Below, in pieces: positions 35,532 through 44,660 of a DNA stretch of 64,000 nucleotides. This stretch comes from Candidatus Nitrotoga arctica (lineage in GTDB: Bacteria > Pseudomonadota > Gammaproteobacteria > Burkholderiales > Gallionellaceae). The stretch lies in NCBI RefSeq assembly GCF_918378365.1, contig NZ_OU912926.1, positions 2,914,001-2,978,000 of the forward strand. Reading direction: 5' to 3'. Position 1 is the first letter of the stretch. Every line of letters starts with the position of its first letter. The notes under the pieces are model-generated. The model saw nothing but the letters and a program-made list of their open reading frames with translations. It had not been told where the DNA came from and made no database searches. The position numbers and the translations under genes were made by a program.

Positions 35532-36646
35532 TTGATCCGGCACGAATTATTCATGAAGCCGCGTAGGCGACTTTTGGGTCGCGGAAATAACGGCGCACGC
35601 GTTCGGGGTTTTGCTCAAGCATGGTCATGTGATCAGTCGCAGCAGCTCTGAGTTTTGCCTTGGTGCGCACTGGCACCTTTGAAGTGATGACGTGCTTGAG
35701 ATCTGCATTCAGTCTTTCTTCGGGGTTGAGTTCAGGGCTGTAGCTGGGCAAGTAGAACAACTCGATTTTCTGTGCGTTCTCGGCAGCCCAAGCCTTTACA
35801 GGTTTGCTGTGATGAACTCTCAAGTTGTCCAGTATCAGAAACACCTTGCGGTCTGTATCCTTGATGAGCGCCTCCAGAAATTCAATGAGCTTGTCGGAGT
35901 TAAATGCCTCATCAATAATCATCCAGCGCGTTTTACCCTGATTGGTTACCGTCGCAATCATCGATAGCTTGTGGCGCGTGCCGCCTACTGCGAACGTCAC
36001 AGGTGTCTTGCCCACCGGCGCATAGCTCCTGCCTCTGACATCCGTGTTGACTAGCGCCGTCTCGTCGCCCCAGTGAATTTCCGCACCTTCGGCTTTTGCT
36101 CTGGTTTCAATGGCCGGATACTGTTCAACAAGCCAAGCCTGGACGGCTTCAGGCCGCTGCTCGTATGCTTTTTTAATGGGTTTTTGTGGTGTAAAACCCC
36201 AACGTGCCAAGTGGTTGCCTACTGCCCGAATAGACAGCTTGATACCGTGCGCCAGCTCAATGTGCTGGCGCACAGCGGGCCTGCTCCATAGCGCAAAATC
36301 CATCTTGAGTTGTTCGGGGCGTCTGTCGCAGATGGTTTGTTGAATCGCCAGCTCTTGGCTAACCGTCAAGCTACGTCCACTGCCAGGTTTTTTACCCCGA
36401 ACGCCGGGCTTGAGTGCCCCCGAACCTTCAGCCTTATACAACCGCAGCGCCGTATTGACTGCCGTCCAGCTCAGTCCCGTTTGCACCACGATCTCCATCA
36501 CCGTCACACCTTTGCGGTGCATACGAATGACTTGCTTGCGTCGTTCATGCAGTACTTCTCGCGACTGCTTGCGGGCATCTTCTTTTTCCATACTCCATGG
36601 ACATCGAAAATCAAGAAAAGTTCACTTATAAATCGTGCCGGGTCTA
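35532..36646 (-). mobile_element. Intact IS630-family insertion sequence
   Basis: The 1115-bp element is bounded by imperfect terminal inverted repeats of about 25 bp, which share CCGGCACGA and TTAT. It is flanked by TA at 35530-35531 and 36647-36648, the target duplication expected of IS630. It carries one transposase gene without frameshift. It inserted between rpsT and the arg genes. Confidence 0.88.
35551..36591 (-). CDS. IS630-family transposase
   Basis: This is a 346-residue single-frame transposase. The N-terminal helix-turn-helix region (VIRMHRKGVTVMEIVVQTG and a winged second half) binds the ends. The DDE core shows HWGDETAL with the first Asp, LILDNLRVHHS with the second, and SPELNPEERLNADLK with the final Glu. 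The motif set and the TA target site are those of the IS630/Tc1-mariner superfamily. The protein appears intact, so the element may still be mobile. Confidence 0.93.
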   Translation of the reverse strand: MEKEDARKQSREVLHERRKQVIRMHRKGVTVMEIVVQTGLSWTAVNTALRLYKAEGSGALKPGVRGKKPGSGRSLTVSQELAIQQTICDRRPEQLKMDFALWSRPAVRQHIELAHGIKLSIRAVGNHLARWGFTPQKPIKKAYEQRPEAVQAWLVEQYPAIETRAKAEGAEIHWGDETALVNTDVRGRSYAPVGKTPVTFAVGGTRHKLSMIATVTNQGKTRWMIIDEAFNSDKLIEFLEALIKDTDRKVFLILDNLRVHHSKPVKAWAAENAQKIELFYLPSYSPELNPEERLNADLKHVITSKVPVRTKAKLRAAATDHMTMLEQNPERVRRYFRDPKVAYAAS

Positions 36647-36648
36647 TA

Positions 36649-37069
36649 GCATTTAATTTTACAAGTTAATAATTATGGAGCTGAGCACCCCTTGACTTTT
36701 CGCTTGCGTCAAACGAACGGCAATGCATTTTTATAGTACGCAGCCATGAAGTCTTTAAAAATGGCTTGTGTAAGCCTGTCTATAATTCTCGAAGCCTGCT
36801 CTCCCCAGAGCTTTGCACTGCAAAATCCTGAACCATATTTCAATCTGATCAAACTAGCTCTCCAAAGTGTAGAATATCACCCCCGACAATAAACCCTGAA
36901 TGGGATATTGTTCAATATTTTATTAATGCAATTAGCTACTGGCGTCCTTATTAATAATTAATAAAGTGCAATATAAATTTTCCCCTTGCACAATCCAGGC
37001 AATTTGGCTCAATATACATCTTTTACTGAACTCAATACGGCGGCCATGCCGCCGTCTGTCATTCTATCT
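36649..37069. other. Intergenic region upstream of argD
   Basis: About 420 bases lie between the IS630 end and argD. An ATG at 36746 opens a 48-codon ORF to 36892 that begins MKSLKMACVSLSIILEACS, which resembles a short signal or lipoprotein start with an imperfect lipobox. It has no ribosome site, so it is not called as a gene. The region 36920-36975 is very AT-rich and probably carries the argD promoter. An ArgR box could not be confirmed. Confidence 0.35.
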
Positions 37070-38248
37070 ATGTCACACTTGATGAACACCTACACTCGCC
37101 TGCCAGTCTCCTTCACACATGGAGAAGGTGTTTGGCTGTGGGACAGCAATGGCAAACGCTACCTTGATGCGCTATCCGGTATCGCTGTTAACACGCTAGG
37201 ACATGCCCATCCACGCTTAACTGCGGCACTTACTGAGCAGATCAGCAAACTGATACACGTTTCCAACTTGTATCAAATAAACGAGCAAGAAGCTGTAGCC
37301 GACAAATTATGTACACTGGCCAACATGCAAGAGGTGTTCTTGTGCAATTCTGGCTGCGAGGCTAATGAAGCTGCGATCAAGTTGGCGCGTCTGTATGGCC
37401 ATCAGCAAGGTATCGATAATCCCGCCATTATCGTCATGGAAAAAGCGTTCCATGGACGTACACTAGCCACACTATCCGCCACCGGCAACCGCAAAGTACA
37501 GGCAGGATTCGAACCACTAGTAAAAGGTTTTGTGCGCGTTCCTTATGATGATCTGGATGCCATACATCAGGTCGCCGAACACAACCACGATGTCGTAGCG
37601 GTGCTGATCGAACCCATTCAAGGCGAAGGCGGAATCCGCACCTTGGATATCCATTATCTCGAGCAACTACGCAAAATCTGTGACCAACACAACTGGCTGT
37701 TGATGCTGGATGAAGTGCAATGCGGTATTGGCCGTACCGGCAGATGGTTTGCCCACCAGCATGCGGGCATTCTGCCGGACGTAATGACACTAGCCAAAGG
37801 TGTCGGCTCCGGTATTCCTGTCGGCGCCTGCCTAGCGGCTGGCAAGGCGGCGGGCACCTTTAAGCCGGGCAATCATGGCTCCACTTTCGGCGGCAACCCA
37901 TTGGCATGTGTGGCTGTGCTAACCACGCTGGCGATAATGGAAGAAGACCAGCTGGTAGCGCATGCCGCCACAGTAGGCGAATTTCTACAGCAGAGTTTAC
38001 GCACACGTCTGGCCACAGTGGCTGGCGTGGTGGAAATTCGCGGGCAGGGGCTGATTATCGGCATTGAATTAAACAGACCCTGCGGGGAACTGGTGAAGCA
38101 AGCCTTGGCGCAAGGACTGTTAATCAACGTCACTGCTGACAACGTTATCCGGCTGCTACCCGCAATGGTGTTCACTTCCGCAGAAGCGCTGCAATTGCTG
38201 GATAAGCTATGCCCGCTTATTATTGATTTCCTGGCGCAAGGCGCATAA
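37070..38248 (+). CDS. argD: Acetylornithine aminotransferase
   Basis: This is a class III PLP-dependent aminotransferase in arginine synthesis. It shows GEGVWLWDSNGKRYLDALSGIAV at the start, NSGCEANEAAIKLAR near residue 107, FHGRT, LDEVQCGIGRTG with the cofactor Asp, and TLAKGVGSGIPVGAC with the PLP lysine. The ATG at 37070 gives MSHLMNTYTRLP, the usual betaproteobacterial start; a longer frame begins at 36986 without an ATG. No clear ribosome site decides it. Its stop is one base before the argF GTG. Confidence 0.94.
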   Translation: MSHLMNTYTRLPVSFTHGEGVWLWDSNGKRYLDALSGIAVNTLGHAHPRLTAALTEQISKLIHVSNLYQINEQEAVADKLCTLANMQEVFLCNSGCEANEAAIKLARLYGHQQGIDNPAIIVMEKAFHGRTLATLSATGNRKVQAGFEPLVKGFVRVPYDDLDAIHQVAEHNHDVVAVLIEPIQGEGGIRTLDIHYLEQLRKICDQHNWLLMLDEVQCGIGRTGRWFAHQHAGILPDVMTLAKGVGSGIPVGACLAAGKAAGTFKPGNHGSTFGGNPLACVAVLTTLAIMEEDQLVAHAATVGEFLQQSLRTRLATVAGVVEIRGQGLIIGIELNRPCGELVKQALAQGLLINVTADNVIRLLPAMVFTSAEALQLLDKLCPLIIDFLAQGA

Positions 38249-38249
38249 C

Positions 38250-39170
38250 GTGAGCATTAAACATTTTTTACAATTCAAAGACTTTACCCATGCAGAGTTC
38301 GAACACATGTTCGCTCGCGCGCACATCATCAAGCAACGCTTCAAAAAATACCAACTCTATCATCCACTAGTGGATCGCACTTTAGTGATGATCTTTGAGA
38401 AAAGCTCCACGCGTACGCGACTATCGTTTGAGGCAGGTATGCAACAGCTTGGCGGGAATGCCATTTACCTCAATACACGCGACTCGCAACTAGGGCGCGG
38501 CGAGCCGGTAGAAGACGCTGCACAAGTTATCTCTCGCATGAGTGACCTGGTGATGATCCGTACTTTCGAGCAAGAAATTATCGAACGCTTTGCTGCAAAT
38601 TCGAGAGTGCCGGTGATTAACGGCCTGACCAATGAATACCATCCCTGTCAGATATTGGCTGATATTTACACCTATATCGAGCAGCGCGGCTCCATTCAGG
38701 GCAAAACCATTGCGTGGATCGGTGATTCCAATAATGTATGCAATACCTGGTTACAAGCAGCGGAGGTGTTCGACTTCAACGTCCATGTTTCCACCCCTCC
38801 GGGCTATGAAGTTGAGCCAGAACGTGCTGGACTATTCGGCGAAGACCACTATGAAGAATTTGCTGACCCGATGGATGCCGCACGCAATGCCGACCTGGTT
38901 ACCACCGATGTCTGGACCAGCATGGGCTTTGAGCGTGAGAACGATGCACGCCGCAAAGCGTTCGCCGACTGGATTGTGGATACAGAAATGATGTCCGTCG
39001 CCAAACCGGATGCGCTGTTCATGCATTGTCTGCCGGCACATCGCGGAGAGGAAGTGGATGCCGCTGTAATTGACGGCCCGCAAAGTGCAGTATGGGATGA
39101 AGCAGAAAATAGATTACATGTACAAAAAGCACTGATGGAATATCTGCTATTAGGTAATGTTAATAACTAA
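38250..39170 (+). CDS. argF: Ornithine carbamoyltransferase
   Basis: The enzyme makes citrulline from ornithine and carbamoyl phosphate. It has SSTRTRLSFEAGM, which binds carbamoyl phosphate, NGLTNEYHPCQILAD, DSNNVCNTW and the catalytic MHCLPAHRGEE. The start is the GTG at 38250, giving SIKHFLQF and a normal 306 residues; the frame upstream into argD is not used. An AAGG at 38238 may serve as ribosome site within the end of argD. Confidence 0.96.
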   Translation: MSIKHFLQFKDFTHAEFEHMFARAHIIKQRFKKYQLYHPLVDRTLVMIFEKSSTRTRLSFEAGMQQLGGNAIYLNTRDSQLGRGEPVEDAAQVISRMSDLVMIRTFEQEIIERFAANSRVPVINGLTNEYHPCQILADIYTYIEQRGSIQGKTIAWIGDSNNVCNTWLQAAEVFDFNVHVSTPPGYEVEPERAGLFGEDHYEEFADPMDAARNADLVTTDVWTSMGFERENDARRKAFADWIVDTEMMSVAKPDALFMHCLPAHRGEEVDAAVIDGPQSAVWDEAENRLHVQKALMEYLLLGNVNN

Positions 39171-39192
39171 AGTAAAAATGCAGGAGGTGCTT

Positions 39193-39246
39193 ATGCGCCC
39201 TAATTTCATTGGCGGTTTATTAAACAGAGAAAAACGAAATGAGTGA
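39193..39246 (+). CDS. 17-codon leader-type ORF overlapping argG
   Basis: An ATG at 39193 is preceded by AGGAGGTG at ideal spacing, the strongest ribosome site in this part of the window. The ORF encodes [17 protein letters not shown], with three Arg codons, and its TGA at 39244-39246 overlaps the argG start region by eight bases. This arrangement would couple translation of argG to that of the short peptide. It could be a leader peptide or a residual small gene. Whether the peptide itself has a role is unknown. Confidence 0.5.
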   Translation: MRPNFIGGLLNREKRNE

Positions 39247-40459
39247 AATCAAGAAAGTCGTCCTCGCTTACTCTGGCGGATTGGATACCTCAGTAATCCT
39301 GAAATGGTTACAGGATACCTATCAGTGCGAGGTAGTGACCTTCACTGCCGATATTGGTCAAGGTGAAGAACTCGAACCCGCACGCAAAAAAGCGTTGCAA
39401 TTCGGTATCAAGCCGGAAAATATTTTCATCGACGATCTGCGCGACGAATTCGTACGCGACTTTGTATTCCCGATGTTCCGCGCCAACACCGTGTATGAGG
39501 GGGAATATCTGCTCGGCACCTCGATCGCGCGCCCGCTAATCGCCAAGCGCCAAATTGAGATCGCCAGACAAACTGGCGCGGAAGCGGTGTCGCACGGCGC
39601 CACCGGCAAAGGCAATGATCAGGTGCGTTTCGAGTTAGGCTATTACGCACTTAACCCGAACATCAAGGTAATTGCGCCGTGGCGCGAGTGGGACTTGCTC
39701 TCGCGCGAAAAACTAATGGCATACGCTGAAAAGCATAGCATCCCCGTAGATATGAAGCACAAGCAAGGTGGATCACCTTATTCAATGGATGCAAACCTGC
39801 TGCACATCAGCTTTGAAGGTCGCCATCTGGAAAACCCCGCCGCGGAAGCAGAGGAAAGTATGTGGCGCTGGACAGTATCACCGGAGCAAGCGCCAGATGC
39901 GGCTGAATATCTCGATATTGAATTCGAGCGCGGCGACATTACCGCCCTCAACGGGTCACACATGAGCCCGGCCCAGATACTTGCCCAGCTTAATAAGCTG
40001 GGCGGCAAACACGGTATCGGCCGTCTTGATCTGGTAGAAAACCGTTACGTCGGTATGAAATCACGCGGCTGTTATGAAACCCCCGGCGGAACCATCATGC
40101 TCAAGGCACATCGCGCAATAGAATCCATCACGCTCGACCGCGAAGTTGCGCACCTGAAAGATGATTTGATGCCGCGCTATGCCAGTATGATTTACAACGG
40201 CTATTGGTGGAGTCCAGAACGCCACTCACTGCAAACACTGATAGATCACACGCAGCAAAAAGTTAACGGCTGGGTGCGCATCAAGCTGTACAAAGGCAAT
40301 GTTATCGTGGTGGGACGCGATTCTAAAACCAATTCGCTGTTCGATCCGAACATTGCTACTTTCGAAGACGACAAGGGTGCCTATGACCAAAAGGACGCCG
40401 CCGGGTTTATCAAACTGAACGCTCTTAGAATGCGCATTGCGGCGAAGTTAGGGCAGTAG
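39239..40459 (+). CDS. argG: Argininosuccinate synthase
   Basis: This ATP-dependent ligase joins citrulline and aspartate. The PP-loop [16 protein letters not shown] is at residues 8-23. [15 protein letters not shown] and [15 protein letters not shown] are further family blocks. Length (406 residues) is normal for the short bacterial class. Its start codon lies inside the end of the 17-codon ORF. Together with argD and argF it makes a partial arg cluster; argH is not in the window. Confidence 0.97.
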   Translation: MSEIKKVVLAYSGGLDTSVILKWLQDTYQCEVVTFTADIGQGEELEPARKKALQFGIKPENIFIDDLRDEFVRDFVFPMFRANTVYEGEYLLGTSIARPLIAKRQIEIARQTGAEAVSHGATGKGNDQVRFELGYYALNPNIKVIAPWREWDLLSREKLMAYAEKHSIPVDMKHKQGGSPYSMDANLLHISFEGRHLENPAAEAEESMWRWTVSPEQAPDAAEYLDIEFERGDITALNGSHMSPAQILAQLNKLGGKHGIGRLDLVENRYVGMKSRGCYETPGGTIMLKAHRAIESITLDREVAHLKDDLMPRYASMIYNGYWWSPERHSLQTLIDHTQQKVNGWVRIKLYKGNVIVVGRDSKTNSLFDPNIATFEDDKGAYDQKDAAGFIKLNALRMRIAAKLGQ

Positions 40460-40545
40460 TTAATACCTGTTCGAAACACTTCATACATTCGATGATTCAT
40501 TAAGCGTATTTATATAAATGACCCCATTCCCAATCAGGAGTATCC

Positions 40546-40860
40546 ATGTCCCAATTCGATAACGTTAGCGTCGTTAAAAAAGCCAATGTATTCTTCGACG
40601 GTAAGTGCGTGTCACACTCCGTACTGTTCCCGGATGGCACACGCAAGACCGTCGGTGTGATAATGCCGGGTAGCCAGCTTACTTTTAACGTCGGCGCCCC
40701 GGAACTAATGGAAATTACCAGTGGCACCTGTCAAGTTAAAATAGCAGGCGACGCTACTGCTAAAACCTACACTACCGGTATGCAGTTCAATGTAGCTGCT
40801 AATAGCAGCTTTGAAATACATGCACAGGACGCAGTCAATTACGTTTGCAGTTTTGGTTAG
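40546..40860 (+). CDS. ppnP: Pyrimidine/purine nucleoside phosphorylase
   Basis: This is a 104-residue cupin-fold protein of the PpnP (YaiE, formerly DUF1255) family, which phosphorolyses several nucleosides to base and ribose-1-phosphate. It contains NVFFDGKCVSHSVLFPDG, KTVGVIMPG and the C-terminal FNVAANSSFEI. An AGGAG ribosome site precedes the ATG. It stands alone between argG and yajQ. Confidence 0.92.
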   Translation: MSQFDNVSVVKKANVFFDGKCVSHSVLFPDGTRKTVGVIMPGSQLTFNVGAPELMEITSGTCQVKIAGDATAKTYTTGMQFNVAANSSFEIHAQDAVNYVCSFG

Positions 40861-40944
40861 CTAATCGAATCCGCTCGTAGTACGCCCTCATCAAGCATTT
40901 CCTCCGTCTGAAAAAGAAGTTTAAGAAATTTAAGGAGAACTGCA

Positions 40945-41433
40945 ATGCCCTCATTCGATATCGTATCCGAAGTGGATAAGACAGAAGTTAAAAATGCAGT
41001 CGAGCAGACCAACAAAGAAGTTGGCACGCGCTTTGATTTCAAGGGCTCCGACGCACGCGTGGAGCAGGCAGAATTAGTGCTCACCGTGCATGCTGATAAT
41101 GAATTTCAGCTGAACCAGGTTCAGGATGTTCTCAATGCTAAACTCACCAAGCGAAGCGTTGATATCAAGTGCTTGGAGATTAGCGATAAAATTGAGAAGG
41201 TCAGCGGTAACAAGGTTAAACGTTCCTGCACCGTCAAGGTGGGAGTGGAAATTGAACTGGCGAAAAAGATCGTCAAATTCGTCAAGGACAGTAAAATGAA
41301 AGTACAGGCCAGCATACAAGGCGACACGGTGCGCATAACTGGCAGTAAGCGCGACGATCTGCAAGCTGCCATCCAGTTGATACGCACTTCCATCACTGAC
41401 TTCCCGCTGCAATACCAAAACTTTCGCGACTAG
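40945..41433 (+). CDS. YajQ-family nucleotide-binding protein
   Basis: This 162-residue cytoplasmic protein has two ferredoxin-like domains (DUF520/YajQ). It starts [19 protein letters not shown] and includes [23 protein letters not shown] and [15 protein letters not shown]. Members bind c-di-GMP or other nucleotides and interact with regulators in some species; the role here is not shown. AAGGAG precedes the ATG at good spacing. Confidence 0.93.
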   Translation: MPSFDIVSEVDKTEVKNAVEQTNKEVGTRFDFKGSDARVEQAELVLTVHADNEFQLNQVQDVLNAKLTKRSVDIKCLEISDKIEKVSGNKVKRSCTVKVGVEIELAKKIVKFVKDSKMKVQASIQGDTVRITGSKRDDLQAAIQLIRTSITDFPLQYQNFRD

Positions 41434-41521
41434 AAAGATATTGTAAAATTGCCCCTAGCTTCATGTTCGTGCCAAGTATCTTCTTGGCTCCCAGCTACCA
41501 CAAAAAACTCATTTATAAAAT

Positions 41522-42160
41522 TCATTCATCTTTAGCTTTAAATTTGAAACGGCAAACGTTACCGCCTTTAGCCATACATTCCTCGTGATTAACCGTACTA
41601 TCTGTAAAGGTCGATAACAACGCCAGATCAAACTGGCAAATCTCCGGGTTTTTCATAGCCAGATTGTGAAAAATGCAGTTATCCGCTTCAATTGTGAGCG
41701 CATCGCTGTTAACAGCGAAGCTCCTCGTATTGTACCCAAGCTGTTCCATCACCTCAGAAAGCTTTTCCACCTTTTGCTCGCGCGTTTTAAGTCCTGAATT
41801 TTGGCTGAGTAGCTGTTGAGCAACTCCCTCTCCCATGGTACCCAATCTTTCCCGCAATCCCGCTATCCCAGATTCTTGAGCGATTGATTCGACCATTAAT
41901 TGAGCAAACCAGGAATAATTGCGCGGAAAAAATTCCTTGCCTTCATCGGTAAGTACATAAAGCTGTTCTGGACGTCCCCGAGAAGGGCGGGTCACCCCTT
42001 CAGTGACTATTCCGTTGTTCTCCAACGCCGCTATGTGCTGGCGAACGGCGTTTCGGGTAATTTTTAGATATTCCGACAGTTCTTCTAAAGTTAAACCGCC
42101 CTTATTCTTTAGCAGGAGCTTTAAAAGCTCTTGCTGACGGTTCCCTAATAATTCAAGCAT
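41522..42160 (-). CDS. SufR-like helix-turn-helix regulator with four C-terminal cysteines
   Basis: This is a 212-residue regulator. The N-terminal winged helix (residues 10-75) has LTLEELSEYLKITRNAVRQHIAALENNGIV and a wing with SRGRPEQLYVLT. The C-terminal part carries Cys162, Cys175, Cys195 and Cys203 (spacing 12, 19 and 7), which resembles the Fe-S ligands of SufR/COG2345 regulators, although the spacing of the second half differs. It is expected to sense Fe-S cluster or redox state. No suf genes are adjacent, but a cupredoxin and a ferritin-like protein follow on the same strand upstream, and may be targets. Confidence 0.75.
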   Translation of the reverse strand: MLELLGNRQQELLKLLLKNKGGLTLEELSEYLKITRNAVRQHIAALENNGIVTEGVTRPSRGRPEQLYVLTDEGKEFFPRNYSWFAQLMVESIAQESGIAGLRERLGTMGEGVAQQLLSQNSGLKTREQKVEKLSEVMEQLGYNTRSFAVNSDALTIEADNCIFHNLAMKNPEICQFDLALLSTFTDSTVNHEECMAKGGNVCRFKFKAKDE

Positions 42161-42280
42161 TCCGTACTCCTTTGGTGCATTCGACTCCCACTAAGGAGAC
42201 ATTTTGCATTTTACTCCAGACCCTATATAGGGCCAATTAGCTCACCACAAAAAGGATAAACCATCACCAATTTGACTACG

Positions 42281-42324
42281 AAATAAAAAATGGACTGGAC
42301 AGTCTGAGATGCTGAGCCAGTCCA
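42281..42324 (-). terminator. Intrinsic terminator of the ferritin-cupredoxin unit
   Basis: On the minus strand TGGACTGG pairs with CCAGTCCA around an 18-base loop and is followed by TTTTTTATTT. It lies about 95 bases after the cupredoxin stop and points the same way, so it should end that transcript. Confidence 0.8.
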
Positions 42325-42416
42325 AAACTGAATATGCTAGACGTTGATCAACAAAACATATGGTATTTTTGGATGCGAACTAACTAACGGCTAAGCGCCC
42401 GTCACTCGTAACATTG

Positions 42417-42794
42417 CTATTTGACGATCACTCGTCCACGCATACTGGGATGAAAATCACACGAATAATCCTGTATTCCCACTGATTCAAATAATACTTC
42501 ATGTTGTTCGCCACCTTTTATGATCCCAGAAGGAACAAAGTGTGCATTTTTATCGGGTGTCACAGTATGCGGAACTTCATCCTTATTAATAAAAATTACG
42601 CTCTGACCACGTTTTATCCGTATCTTATCGGGTTGAAATTGGAAGGCATCAATCGTAACCGTAATGGGTGTCTTGGTAGCATGGCGTACCCCATTTGCAT
42701 TATTGGAAGCAGCTGATACCGTCATTGAAGTGGCTGCCACTCCCAAATATGCCCATGTAAGTAAGGTATGAGATAACTTCATGATACGCGCCAT
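42417..42794 (-). CDS. Periplasmic cupredoxin-domain protein
   Basis: This small blue-copper-type protein has an N-terminal export signal (THLLTWAYLGVAATSMTVSA-like stretch). After it lie FQFQPDKIRIKRGQSVIF, the first copper ligand in VPHTV, and a C-terminal DYSCDFHPSMRG with the Cys, His and Met ligands, the full type 1 set. It probably carries electrons or binds copper in the periplasm. The start is ambiguous between the ATGs at 42794 and 42782; the former overlaps the stop of the ferritin-like gene by one codon-sized gap and suggests coupling. It forms a two-gene unit with that gene. Confidence 0.85.
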   Translation of the reverse strand: MARIMKLSHTLLTWAYLGVAATSMTVSAASNNANGVRHATKTPITVTIDAFQFQPDKIRIKRGQSVIFINKDEVPHTVTPDKNAHFVPSGIIKGGEQHEVLFESVGIQDYSCDFHPSMRGRVIVK

Positions 42795-42799
42795 GCTAA

Positions 42800-43438
42800 C
42801 TAGATGGCCAGTATCCACTGGCTGCGAGTTTCTTTGCTAAGTTGAGCAGCCGGTACGGCATGGATCGTCGAATCAAGCGTGCTAAACACCGCGCGAATTG
42901 CTGCGGCATGTGCTGATTCATCTGGCAAAATAGTCAGTCCGGCAGCAACCAACGCAGGGGTACGCAGTTTGCTGACGGCACTAGCGTAAGCAAGCACCGC
43001 ATCCACTTCCAGTGCCAGTGCCAGTTTGGCGATATTGGCATCACTATCAAGATTACCCTCTCCAGCCTTAATATAAGCAGAAAGATCGTACGCCCCCTTT
43101 GCATTGATCGGTGTGCCCCCCAGGCTCTTAATCGTGGATATGAAGATATCCCGATGTTTAATGTGATCAGCCTGATTACGCAGTGCCAGGGCCTTAATAA
43201 CATTTCCCACCTTGCTGTCGCTCAGCTTTTCCGCTGCCACACCATATGCCCAAATTGCTTGATTTTCAAGGTCCAAGGCCGCGTTTAAAATAGCCATGTC
43301 GTGCTTTGTATCACTACCTGTATTCGCATTTGCGCTATTGAGAGTGGTTAAGCTAAGCGCAGCGAGCGCACTTATGGCAATGCCTGTTTTAAGGGCTGCG
43401 CGGCGGGAATTGTCAGATACGTTATTAATATTTTCCAT
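42800..43438 (-). CDS. Tat-exported ferritin-like (DUF4439-type) protein
   Basis: This 212-residue protein starts with a twin-arginine signal: SRRAALKTG at residues 11-19, followed by a hydrophobic stretch with AALSLTTLNSANA and a cleavage site near residue 38. The mature part is a four-helix ferritin-like domain with LDLENQAIWAYG, RNQADHIKHRD, ALEVDAVLAYA and DESAHAAAIRAV, which give the Glu/His pairs of a di-iron site. It is therefore exported folded, with metal bound, by the TatABC system encoded at 27.6-29.4 kb. Its role (iron storage or oxidase) is unknown. An AGGAG-like site precedes the ATG. Confidence 0.82.
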   Translation of the reverse strand: MENINNVSDNSRRAALKTGIAISALAALSLTTLNSANANTGSDTKHDMAILNAALDLENQAIWAYGVAAEKLSDSKVGNVIKALALRNQADHIKHRDIFISTIKSLGGTPINAKGAYDLSAYIKAGEGNLDSDANIAKLALALEVDAVLAYASAVSKLRTPALVAAGLTILPDESAHAAAIRAVFSTLDSTIHAVPAAQLSKETRSQWILAI

Positions 43439-43579
43439 AGTTGGCTCCTAAGTTTAGTGGCTAGTTAAGTTTGGCTCGCTAATTAATAACGAACCAAATC
43501 GCATCCTACGCGAACAATAAAATATATACAACATATATTTATGTTTTAACTTGTTAAATATTTTAAATAGTTAAAGTTA

Positions 43580-44660
43580 GGCTGTGTTCGTAAATCATGT
43601 TGGTAGCTCATCTGGTGAGCCACTCTGACGTGCATACTATGTGTCACGGTACATGTGCACCGGTTCATGCAGGAGGCAGAATGAGAAAGCTGGAGCTGAA
43701 ACGAATCACTGCCGCGTTGCGGCACCTGACGCCCGATCAGCGTAAGAGTGTAGCGGTTGAATTGGCAGCGCTGGATGCGCAGTCGGCATCGACTGTGTTT
43801 ATCGAGGGGCGCTTCGCATGTGGCGCGACGTGCCCACATTGTAAGTCTATGCACGTGATTCGGAACGGCCACGCCAACGGATTGCAACGCTATCGTTGTC
43901 GGGAGTGCTGCAAGACGTTTAGCGCCCTGACCGGCACCCCGTTGAACCGGTTGCATAAGCGCGGCAAGTGGCTTGACCAGGCGCAGGCACTGCACGACGG
44001 TCAGACGCTGCGAGAGACTGCCCGTGCCTTGCGAATTCACCTCAGCACCGCACACCGCTGGCGGCATCGCTTTCTGGCGGCACCCAAGACCGTCCAGCCG
44101 CAGGCACTGACTGGCATTGCCGAGGCTGACGAAACGATGTTTTTGCTGTCGTTCAAGGGAAAGCGGAGTGGTTTGGATCGCAAGGCACGAAAGCGCGGCG
44201 GGAAAGCCACCCAGCGCGGCCTCTCGCACGAACAGGTGCCGGTGCTGGTTGCTCGTAATCGTGCCGGTGCAACGATGGATTGTGTGCTGAAGGCAATGGA
44301 CATGGCAACGCTGTCTGTTGCGCTGAAACCGTTCTTGACGAAAGATGTTGTACTCTGTACTGACGGTAGCAAGGCGTTTGCCGGCGCAGCACGTAAGTTG
44401 GGCATCGAGCATCACGCTGTCAACCTGTCAGCAGGCATCCGCGTCGACGGTGCTTGGCACGTGCAGAATGTCAACGCTTATCACAGCCGGCTCAAAGCCT
44501 GGGTACAAAAATTTCGCGGTGTGGCCACGTGTTACTTAGACAACTATCTCGGCTGGTTTCGTGCCCTCGACCGTGAAATAGGCAATAGACCGAAACCCCA
44601 GCAGTGGCTGGCTATGGCGATCGGTGAAACGGTCTAACAACATGATTTGCGAACACAGCC
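43580..44660 (+). mobile_element. Intact IS1595-family insertion sequence
   Basis: The 1081-bp element has 23-bp terminal inverted repeats differing at one base (GGCTGTGTTCG ... ATCATGTTG) and is flanked by a perfect 8-bp target duplication, TAAAGTTA, at 43572-43579 and 44661-44668. The exact duplication points to a recent insertion. It lies 142 bases upstream of the ferritin-like gene. Confidence 0.93.
43681..44637 (+). CDS. IS1595-family (ISXO2-like) transposase
   Basis: This is a 318-residue transposase from the ATG at 43681, which has a perfect AGGAGG ribosome site; an earlier in-frame ATG at 43597 lies at the inverted repeat and is rejected. An N-terminal zinc ribbon (ATCPHCKSMHVIRNG ... 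RYRCRECCKTF) is followed by the ISXO2 catalytic core with EADETMF, VVLCTDGSKAF and NVNAYHSRLKAW. The frame is intact, so the element may be active. Confidence 0.93.
   Translation: MRKLELKRITAALRHLTPDQRKSVAVELAALDAQSASTVFIEGRFACGATCPHCKSMHVIRNGHANGLQRYRCRECCKTFSALTGTPLNRLHKRGKWLDQAQALHDGQTLRETARALRIHLSTAHRWRHRFLAAPKTVQPQALTGIAEADETMFLLSFKGKRSGLDRKARKRGGKATQRGLSHEQVPVLVARNRAGATMDCVLKAMDMATLSVALKPFLTKDVVLCTDGSKAFAGAARKLGIEHHAVNLSAGIRVDGAWHVQNVNAYHSRLKAWVQKFRGVATCYLDNYLGWFRALDREIGNRPKPQQWLAMAIGETV

Noticed and set aside
43597..43680. N-terminal extension of the IS1595 transposase
   Set aside because: It begins inside the terminal inverted repeat, whereas the ATG at 43681 has a perfect AGGAGG.
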